Below, piece by piece: positions 56,800 through 64,000 of a DNA stretch of 64,000 nucleotides (positions are counted from its first letter, which is position 1; each line of letters starts with the position of its first letter). The stretch spans positions 824,001-888,000 of the forward strand of contig JAJHZJ010000028.1 in NCBI GenBank assembly GCA_023548195.1, in the 5' to 3' direction. This DNA is from Bettongia penicillata ogilbyi (lineage: Eukaryota; Chordata; Mammalia; Diprotodontia; Potoroidae). The translations under genes were made by a program, and so were the position numbers. The notes beneath the pieces are model-generated. The model worked only from the letters and a program-made list of their open reading frames with translations. It had not been told where the DNA came from and did no database searches.

Positions 56800-57060
56800 G
56801 TCTGAGGATTTTTTTAAGTGCCAAAGGCATAAACTAATCTATTTAATTAGAAAAATATGCTTGTGTTGCACTCTGAATAATTTCCCAGAGGAAAACACTG
56901 TTTCTTTTAAAGTTATGAGTTTCAGTTTTAACTAGCCTACACTGTTTCACCATTGAACTTCAATCTTTTCAGCAGGTACTCCCTCTCTGGGCTGAAGAAG
57001 AGAAGAATCTCTAGGCTATTTATTCTATAATATCTTTGCTAATAGTTCCTATTTAATTAT
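56800..57060. other. Non-repetitive AT-rich block
   Basis: Unique-looking sequence with 'aatctatttaattagaaaaa' near 56836. No repeat signature. Possible noncoding element, low confidence. Confidence 0.2.
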
Positions 57061-57256
57061 TATCAAATGAAATGGGAATGTGACCCTTCCAAGACTTAAA
57101 AATTAGTTTTATGGATACTGAAATAGATAACAGTATGCTCTCCCATTTCATCAACTTCTTTGACTTCCGGAATGCCCATCACCAATTTATCTCAACTATG
57201 TACAGTAGTGGTCACACTTTAAACCTCACCTTCACTTAAAATTGTCCACCTCTAAG

Positions 57257-57549
57257 ATGTGTGTGTTCATCCTTCGTTGCCAAAGAAGACCATGCCATCA
57301 GAGAAATAATGACATGACTTGCACTTGATTTTGCTGTGTAGGTCCCTCACTTCTCCTCCAGAGTCATCTGAATCCAGTCACCAGATATTGATCAGGATGA
57401 CTGGAGATGACCCAGGATGAGGCAATTGGGGTTAAGTGACTTGTCTAAGGTCACACAGCTAGTGAGTGTCAAGTGTCTGAGGTGAGATTTGAACTCAGGT
57501 CCTCCTGACTCCAACACTGGTACTCTATCCACTGCACAACCTAGCTGCC
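57257..57549 (-). mobile_element. Compound MIR-RTE SINE, WSINE1-like, with TSD
   Basis: Minus orientation: 'tccttcgttgccaaagaaga', 'aatgacatgacttgcacttg', 'ggatgaggcaattggggtta' and 'ctatccactgcacaacctag'. A block seen in the other copies ('gagtgagggagggctg') is deleted near 57335. Flanking direct repeats ccacctctaag (57246-57256) and ccacctccaag (57550-57560) mark the insertion. The minus-strand frame at 57392-57616 is SINE-derived; a very similar peptide arises from the copy at 40522-40832. Confidence 0.9.
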
Positions 57550-57624
57550 CCACCTCCAAGGTAAATGATTCTTGGATAACAGTCTTCCGTGATTTATTCT
57601 TCCTAAACTTATGCATAGGATGAC

Positions 57625-57795
57625 AGGTTTGTAGATTTCAAGCTGGAAGGAAAGATAAGAGTTCAGTTCTCCCATTTGACTGATAAATAAACTGAGACTC
57701 AAAATGATTAAATGAATCACTTAGGAGCAAACTAGGAGTAAATGTCTAAGAAAGGATGTAGTTTTGACTCCAAGTCCTAAGCTCTTTTTACTATA
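57625..57795 (-). repeat. MIR-type SINE relic
   Basis: 'ttgactgataaataaactga', 'gactcaaaatgattaaatga' and the 5' end 'ctaagctctttttactatac'. Confidence 0.55.
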
Positions 57796-58017
57796 CTGTG
57801 TAGGTGCTCTTTATCTTTTTTATGATATATGGCACCCACACCCACACAGAGCCTCTCTTTGTTCTTTCAGTTTTCTAATCCCATTGTATCCCTTTGTTCA
57901 TAGCTCTGACTTTCAGTCATTTTTTTTAAAGACCCTTTCCTCAATCTTTGTATCTTTGCCTTACTTCCTCTTTATGTTGTTTTTCAACACTGGCTCATCT
58001 CCACAATCTACCTTCTC

Positions 58018-58268
58018 TAGGAAAGGGAGGAAAGAAGGTAGAAAAGGGAGGAAGGAAGACAAGAAATAGAAGGAAGAAAGAAGGAAAGGATGTAGGAAGG
58101 GGAGAAAGTAAGATAGGATGGGAGGAAGAATGGTAGGAAAGAGAAGAAGGAAGGAAGGAAGGAAGCAAGGAAGGAAGGAAGGAAGGAAGGAAGGAAGGAA
58201 GGAAGGAAGGAAGGAAGGAGGAAAAGGAAGGAAGAAAAAGAGGGAAGGAAAAGAATGAGAAAAAAAAG
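58018..58268. repeat. (GGAA)n purine tract
   Basis: About 250 bp almost entirely purine on the plus strand. It is near-perfect (GGAA)n at 58147-58218, flanked by degenerate GGA/GAAA. Confidence 0.95.
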
Positions 58269-58329
58269 AAAGAAACTTACATTGAGTCTACCATCTCCTT
58301 TAGCTATGTTCCTAAGTCACTGACTAAAC

Positions 58330-58724
58330 TTCTTTAACACCATTCAGTCCTCAATCTTTGGAAAATATGACTTTGCACCTCACCATCTACTGAAATTGCT
58401 TTCTTAAAGGTCACCAATGACCTTTCCAGTCCCTCCTCTGAGCTTTTTCTCAGGTTTAACTTTCCATAACCTTCCTGGGACATTTTCCAGCATTGACCAT
58501 TCTCTCTTTCTGGACATTCTTTTCATCTTTACTTTGTAACACTATTCTATTGGTTTTCTGCTTCTACGTTCTAGACTACTTCTCAATCCCTTTCAGAATT
58601 TCATTATTATTTGCTATACCATAGATTAAAAATATCCCCTAAGGTTGTGCTCTGGGCTTTCTCTTTTCTCTTTATTCTTTCTCTCTTGGTGATAATGCAA
58701 TTAATACTTTCTCTATGCAGAGCT
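58330..58724 (+). repeat. L2 reverse-transcriptase relic, part 1
   Basis: Decayed L2 ORF2. 'aaaggtcaccaatgaccttt' (VTNDL-like) is followed by an AFDTVDH-region remnant ('ttttccagcattgaccattc') and 'ctctgggctttctcttttct'. Multiple stops. It continues after the SINE at about 58940-59040 and possibly at 59185-59290. Confidence 0.6.
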
Positions 58725-58937
58725 ACAACGTGGTGCATTGGATAGAGTAATGGATTTCATGTCAGGAAGCTCTGAGTTTAAACCCTAATTCTTACAAATA
58801 TAATCTGGATGACCTTGGGCAAATCACTTAAAGCCTCTAGGATACAGATTCCTTATCTGCAAGACAAAGGAGATGGACTCAATAACATCTGAAGTCCCTT
58901 CTGCCTCTAATTCTATGATTTTATAATTCTGTGAAAT
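58725..58937 (+). repeat. CORE-SINE inserted in L2 relic
   Basis: 'acaacgtggtgcattggata', 'gaccttgggcaaatcactta' and 'gtcccttctgcctctaattc'. Confidence 0.8.
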
Positions 58938-59104
58938 ACAGATTTATCTCACTCCTATTTTTCCCCTATACTATGAAACTTCTGAAGGACAACTCTATCT
59001 GCATGTTCCAGTGGTAATCCAATATGAGGTTGTAGTGTGCCCAGGCATAGGGGCCAGTCCATGAGAACTAATTGAACGTAATTTGTTCAATCAATCAAAA
59101 ATAA

Positions 59105-59185
59105 TTCCCCAAGTGCCTGCTATGTTCCAGTTACAGTGCTAGGTGGGGGAAATATACAAACAAGGAATGAAACAATCTATAACAT
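59105..59185 (+). repeat. Ancient L2-type unit
   Basis: 'ccccaagtgcctgctatgtt' and 'cagtgctaggtgggggaaat'. Confidence 0.65.
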
Positions 59186-59309
59186 CATCGTCTCCTCTGG
59201 TACTCCCCCTTCCTCCCTAATTCTATTCCCTCCTGACAACTTGGCTATTTCTGCTTCCATACTCTTAGACTTTCAGGCCTCAAACATGGAAGGATTAGAG
59301 AAGGCAAGG

Positions 59310-59575
59310 GAATGAAGATTTATGTAGCAACTAATATATGCAAGGCACTATGCTAAGCACTTTTTATATATGTTATCTTGTTTGAACCTCATAACAACAA
59401 GGTGAGGTAGATGTTTTTATTATTTTCATTCTACATTTGAAGAAACTGAGACAGAGGTTAAGTGATTTGCCACATAGCTAATAAGTATCTGAATATGGAA
59501 TTGAACTCAGGTCTTCCTGACTTCAGACCAAGAATTCTAACTACTGCCACACCATCTGCCTTTGACCAATACCTT
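59310..59575 (-). repeat. MIR/CORE-SINE, minus strand
   Basis: 'gcaaggcactatgctaagca', 'tgaagaaactgagacagagg' and 'tgaactcaggtcttcctgac'. The 80-codon frame at 59462-59704 starts in it. Confidence 0.8.
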
Positions 59576-59769
59576 TCATTATTCTTTTTCCCTCACCTTT
59601 TATATCCAAATAGTTGCTCTTCGTTCTACATTCCCCATGGAATTTATCCTAAGACTATATGGAGAAAAGGATTTGATCACATAAGTAGCTATACTTTAAG
59701 ATAGAGCTAGAGATGGAGAAATAGAGATAGATAGATGATAAAAATAATAAAACAATATCAGAAGAATTA

Positions 59770-59935
59770 AAATATATTTGAAGTAAGAAAATCTGGATTT
59801 ATATAATGCTTCTGCCAATAATTTGTGACACGGGGCAAGACATTTCACTTCTCCTTTCTTGGCCATCATACTTCTGTGAATTAGTGAATGTAGTCTTTAA
59901 TGTTCTATGATCCTGTGATTCTCTGTTTCTATATT
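59770..59935 (+). repeat. CORE-SINE relic
   Basis: 'gacacggggcaagacatttc' and 'tgttctatgatcctgtgatt' fit the body and tail of the family. From 59936 to 60838 nothing is recognised. Confidence 0.5.
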
Positions 59936-60838
59936 CCTTCTTTATGCAGAAACCTGAGATGTTACTGAGTCACAGGACCATTTTTTACCATCGTGAAAGG
60001 ACAAGACATGTCACTTTTCTTGTACTTATAAAAAATAAAATAGATTCTACTAGCAGTCAAATTGAAACAGTATAAATTCTTTCCATCTCACCATACAAAA
60101 GACCCCAAGCAGAAATTCAAATAACACTCATAAATGAGAAATCTCAGTAGCAATAACTGAGTCAAGATACAAAAAGCCCTGTTTGAAAATAATATTTCAC
60201 CCCCACCTAACCCAATGTCTTCTAAAAGTTAATATAATTCACTTTCAAGGAAAAGATTAAAGCATATGTTCATTTGCAATCTATTACCCCACAAAAACTA
60301 TATGTACCTCAATTTTCTATCAGATATATGGAATGTCTAGAAGTGTCTAAAATCAAACTCGTAATCACAAATAGGAAATAAATTGATATAAGGACCGACA
60401 ATGTAAGGAATGAACCAGAGAAGAAAAAATTCAAAAGTGAACTGCTGAATGCTGGATGATCTTCAAAGACTAGAAAATGCTTTCTTAAAGTGAGACCCCT
60501 TTATCTCTCCTCAAAAATGGGTCAAGACACTAAGTGAAAAGGAGGGGAAAAAAACAAGTGTCAAAACTAGCCTTAAGTAGAGATGGCAAACCTGAAATGG
60601 ATCATAACAAGACATGGAAAGATGGGATGTTTTGCAAAACCAAGCACTTTGTTAACTGTGGCAACACTGCCTACTCCATCAAGCCAATAACGTTATTAAA
60701 TACTGTGACCAACAATTCATTTCAGGTAGGTTTCTTCACATTCTAGTTGACCTGGATTTGAACCAATGATTTGGTGGCTAAAAGCAAAGGATCCTACGAC
60801 AAATAAGGGACAGGGTTTAAATCTCTAGCAGAGTAGCC

Positions 60839-61072
60839 TCAATCTTGCCCTGAACGATAAATACGTTTTTCAGTACCCTCTGATGAACTCATATGACATA
60901 GTTTCCGGAACACATCTGCATCTAATTGTTCTGCTTTGTGGGCCATTTGAATGTACATATCGTGATTCTTTATGCATTTTGGATATGTATGTATGAGTCT
61001 GAAAACCTCGGTGAACATATTTTTAAAGGATAACTCAGGTGTGATGAAAGCTTTAGCTTTCTTTGCTGGCAT
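60839..61072 (-). other. Unrecognised 77-codon open frame in unique DNA
   Basis: The minus-strand frame MPAKKAKAFITPELSFKN... to ...GTEKRIYRSGQD and stop. It lies in non-repetitive sequence and has a protein-like amino-acid mix with charged and aromatic residues spread through it and no low complexity. I recognise no domain, and no promoter, Kozak context or splice structure is evident. It could be a chance frame, an old retrocopy or an exon, and chance is the default. Confidence 0.2.
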
Positions 61073-61089
61073 TGTTATTTACTGCCTGT

Positions 61090-61500
61090 AACTAACAAGG
61101 AAGTCTGTGAAAATGATCTTAACTGAGAAAGTCCACCAACAAACAAAGCTTGCATACTATTTTTATTCCACATCAGCTTGGGTTGAAACAGCTACCCCAA
61201 TTATTAAAATGTGTGCTCCCACAAAGGATTATTATCCCCACAAACATGCTGCCGTTTGCTTTTCTCCTGGAAACCCTGGGATAGGATCTGTCAGGTTTAC
61301 TCACTGGGGTAACAAACATGTCACCCAGATTTGCATTGGGAATTAAAACATTCTGGAGGCTGACAAAAGGCAGAACATTCTTAGCAACCGTGACGAGAAG
61401 AAGGCATTGCAATACCTAGACATCATGAGTCAAAAGTCCTTCATCAGACAGCTTGGAAAAATTATATAATCCCAAGACAGAAACTCCCTGAAGAGTAAGT
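61090..61500. other. Non-repetitive block, possible conserved noncoding element
   Basis: Unique-looking sequence open in frames on both strands (61107-61346 plus, 61173-61412 minus), with varied words such as 'ctgccgtttgcttttctcct' near 61249 and an AP-1-like ATGAGTCA at 61425-61432. Overlapping open frames on both strands suggest composition effects more than coding. Confidence 0.3.
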
Positions 61501-61844
61501 CATGCTTTAGAGACCCATTTTTTATATTCTTCCCCACCTCCTACAAACAGAACCGTGTCAATATTGTCTTCTATAAACGTGATGTTTCTTACCCTTGCTT
61601 TGAACATTACTTATACATAAATATTAAAGCAAGAAAAGGTATAGAGAGATGATTGCTATTTCTATAAATATAGATACATAGACATAACTATAACTAAACT
61701 GATTTTTCTTCTAACTTTAAAAACCAGGGAGAACAGGCACTCAAATATAACAACATTATTTTTAGGGGTAGGAGTCATATGCAGATGAGTAATTTAATAT
61801 ATGTGAGAATCATGCCATTAATAAACTAAAACTGTAGGTTCTAT

Positions 61845-62040
61845 AGTGATAGAAGCATGGACATGCTGTCAGTAGAAACTGAGGTTTAAATCTCAGTTTT
61901 AAATGGAACTGTGGGCCAAGTCATTTAATCCCCTTGAAACCTATCTGCAATGTTGGGCAAATATGGCACCTATCTCACAGGCAGGTGCAAAATTTACCAT
62001 ATCTGTGATTTTATTACTTTAAGGAAATAACTGTGGGTGA
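61845..62040 (+). repeat. CORE-SINE relic
   Basis: 'gatagaagcatggacatgct', 'tgtgggccaagtcatttaat' and 'ctgcaatgttgggcaaatat'. Confidence 0.55.
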
Positions 62041-62059
62041 ACTCTTTTTACCAAATATA

Positions 62060-62222
62060 GAATAGCAAGAGCTCTGTACTTGCCTTGGAGTGTGGCCTGG
62101 GGCACTGAGAGGTGAATTTACTTGCCCAAGGTTATGCAGTCAATATATGTCAGAAAGTCAGTGTCCAAGTCCTCCTTGACTTCAGCCCAAGACGTCCTGA
62201 TTCTATGGCTGGCTCTCTGCTA
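62060..62222 (-). repeat. MIR-type SINE relic
   Basis: 'gaatttacttgcccaaggtt', 'tgacttcagcccaagacgtc'. Confidence 0.65.
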
Positions 62223-62224
62223 AA

Positions 62225-62575
62225 ATAGAAAAAAAAAGGAAGGGGGAAGAGGAGGAGGAGATAGCCACAGATAAGTAGTTGAGTGGATAGAGTATTGCAC
62301 CTGAAGTCAGGAAAACCTGAGTCCAGATTCAGCATTAGATTAGTTGTGGGTTACTGGGTAGTCACTTAACTGTTTTCTGCCTCAGTTCCTTGTCTACAAA
62401 ATAGGGCTAAATAATAGCAGCTATTTCCCATGGTTATTATGAGGATAAAATTAAATAACTGTAAGGCCCTTTGCACAGTGCTATATACATGTGAGATAGT
62501 AGTAGTAGTGATAAAAGTAACATAAACAATGTTATATTAATTATAATAATAATTAGCATTTGTATCTCTATAGAT
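62225..62575 (+). repeat. Purine run and CORE-SINE, plus strand
   Basis: A short A/G run (62228-62262), then 'gttgagtggatagagtattg', 'caggaaaacctgagtccaga', 'tgcctcagttccttgtctac' and 'ttattatgaggataaaatta'. Confidence 0.85.
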
Positions 62576-62719
62576 CATAACAATTTATTATTCATAGTAA
62601 TGAGTAGTATTTTTACGTCATACTAGAAGTAATGTTACTGTTATACTAGACCTTCACCTTAGTGGCTAAGAAACAATTATTACCATATTAGCACTGTCAT
62701 TAAACCTCTCCAATACCTG

Positions 62720-62942
62720 TGTTTGTTCAGTTGTTTCAGTCATGTCCATCTGTCTGTGATCCCATTTGGGGTTTTCTTGGGAAAGATACTGGAGTAGTTT
62801 GCTATTTCCTTTTCCAGTTTATTTTACAGATGTGGAAATGAGGCAAACAGGGTTAAGTGACTTGCCCAAGGTCCCACAGCTACTGTCTGAGGCTGATTTT
62901 GAGCTCAGGTTTTCCTGAAGCCACCTAGCTGCCCAAGGCCAC
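62720..62942 (-). repeat. Mar1-type CORE-SINE
   Basis: 'tttcagtcatgtccatctgt', 'cccatttggggttttcttgg', 'ggttaagtgacttgcccaag' and 'gccacctagctgcccaagg'. A close relative of the copy at 32705-32972. Confidence 0.85.
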
Positions 62943-63229
62943 ACCAAAACTCTAACCTTGATGCTGGACTGTCCATATACAGAGCTTTAAATATGCTAGA
63001 TATTAAATGTTGTCCATATTTCTTGAATTGAATTGAAAACGTAAATCATAATACCCCAAATTATGTACCAAATCTTACACAATATCCTTTGAAAAATTCA
63101 CTTAAAATTATTCCTTTCTTTTATTCAAAAAGCTGCCCAGCATTCATTTCTCAAAATAATATTTACTGATACCAAAAGTATTTGAGCACATCTTAGCCAT
63201 ATTTATATGATAAGTAGAAGGAAGCATAA

Positions 63230-63410
63230 AGTTAAGAACAGAAGAAATGCTGCAATTAATGTGGGTTTGTTTCAAATGCCTCAGGGCTCTCTTGTTTTTG
63301 AGCCCATTAATGGAAAACAATTGCCATAGTGGAATGTACTTATTAGCAATTTCATAAAAGCAATCTTTAAAAAAATTTCCCAGTCTTTTAAATGTGTGTA
63401 TGATTCAGCA
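63230..63410. other. Non-repetitive block, possible conserved noncoding element
   Basis: 'ctgcaattaatgtgggtttg', 'gagcccattaatggaaaaca' and 'ttgccatagtggaatgtact' give dense ATTA cores in mixed unique sequence. The surrounding 62943-64000 is AT-rich DNA with no recognisable gene or repeat. Confidence 0.3.
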
Positions 63411-64000
63411 CTATCATTAACTCTATAAATCTACCTGAGGTTTTTCTTTACCAAAGATATTTTACAAAACCAAATCATATGCTTACTATAGATAAATAAA
63501 ATTTAAATTTTCGAAATCATACAAAATTATTATCCAATATGATGTTCCAATAAATCTGTTTTAAAAGACCATGTATATTAAAATGATTTATCATAATAAT
63601 TTCCTTTATTATTTAAGCACAACTGAAGTGCTAATTCTGACCCAAGGGTATATTATTAATATCTCCACCTCAGTTTGACTACATGTGTCACAAAGGACAA
63701 AGCCCATCCCACAAGAACAGTCATGGTACTCTTCAGAGATTATACATGATGTCATAATATAACTAAAATGTACCCTAAGCTCTTGTTTTCTATATTAATT
63801 CTATAAGTTAAGCTATACACCTTGTTTCATTATCATTATCTGGCTGAATACTGCTGGTTTGCACACTAAATGGAAACTAATCTTCCTAGTTAAGGGTAAG
63901 TGAAATTCTAGGTCAGCAAACAAAGTGTAGCAAGACAATTTTGGAAGTCTATAGAAACTCTGTGGATTGAGGATTGAAGGTGGAAGTGAGCAGTCTTCCT

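Noticed and set aside
40674..57616. Two similar peptides at 40674-40877 and 57392-57616 (minus), sharing ESGGPEFKS and NPNCLILGHLQSS
   Set aside because: They are the same WSINE1-like SINE translated twice, not a conserved protein.
1..64000. A hidden operon, prophage, toxin system or other novel gene system
   Set aside because: No gene clusters, ribosome-binding sites, phage-type genes or long real reading frames occur anywhere. The content is mammalian repeats plus unique noncoding DNA.

Overview
This window reads as ordinary gene-poor, repeat-dense mammalian nuclear DNA, most likely from a marsupial. The strongest clues are repeat families I recognise by recall, not by a search: (i) MIR-derived CORE-SINEs of the marsupial Mar1/WSINE type, built around the tcacacagctagtgagtg / cctgagttcaaat blocks; (ii) a compound SINE whose MIR-like body carries an RTE-like tail (four copies, two with clear target-site duplications); (iii) a ~500-bp RTE-tailed SINE (MAR4-like, four copies); (iv) the 3' end of an RTE-clade LINE encoding a zinc-finger C-terminus; (v) L1 elements with marsupial-type 5' UTR, ORF1, endonuclease and 3' UTR segments. 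The RTE-tailed WSINE1-like copies would favour an Australidelphian marsupial, but that is an inference. CpG is sparse, there is no CpG island, and no bacterial, phage or organellar character is visible.

No protein-coding gene, tRNA, snRNA or rRNA gene can be supported. Nearly all open frames are short chance frames, frames through microsatellites, or relics of L1/RTE proteins. Two weak exceptions are recorded: a possible terminal exon at about 42.7-43.0 kb, with a good acceptor-like tract and a downstream AATAAA, and an unrecognised 77-codon minus-strand frame at 60.8-61.1 kb in non-repetitive DNA.

Layout. 0-1 kb: antisense L1 5' UTR. 1-8.9 kb: MIR/L2 relics, a GATA microsatellite, MAR4-like SINEs, and a ~305-bp direct duplication offset by 1,400 bp. 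9-14.5 kb: old L1, then non-repetitive DNA with possible conserved noncoding sequence, then an unresolved repeat. 14.5-20 kb: a nest of L1 pieces in both orientations, including an ORF1-only (HAL1-like) unit. 20.6-28.3 kb: microsatellites, L1 3' ends, SINEs and a ~700-bp pyrimidine tract. 28.3-32.6 kb: one plus-strand L1 ORF2-to-3'-end copy split by an RTE insertion (18-bp imperfect target-site duplication) and by a second, unidentified ~756-bp insertion (8-bp direct repeat). 32.7-41 kb: SINEs, a hAT-like element with imperfect 8-bp duplications, tandem ancient repeats, and an L2 copy interrupted by several SINEs. 41-57 kb: alternating unique DNA, old SINE/L1/CR1 relics and microsatellites. 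57-64 kb: a WSINE1-like copy, a GGAA tract, a broken L2 reverse-transcriptase relic, unique DNA and a SINE cluster.

I found no candidate for a previously undescribed biological system. The most informative observations are structural: nested insertions with readable target-site duplications, a perfect 28-bp inverted repeat, a local direct duplication, and several non-repetitive blocks that may be conserved noncoding DNA. Repeat boundaries are estimates made by eye, usually within about 10-40 bp.
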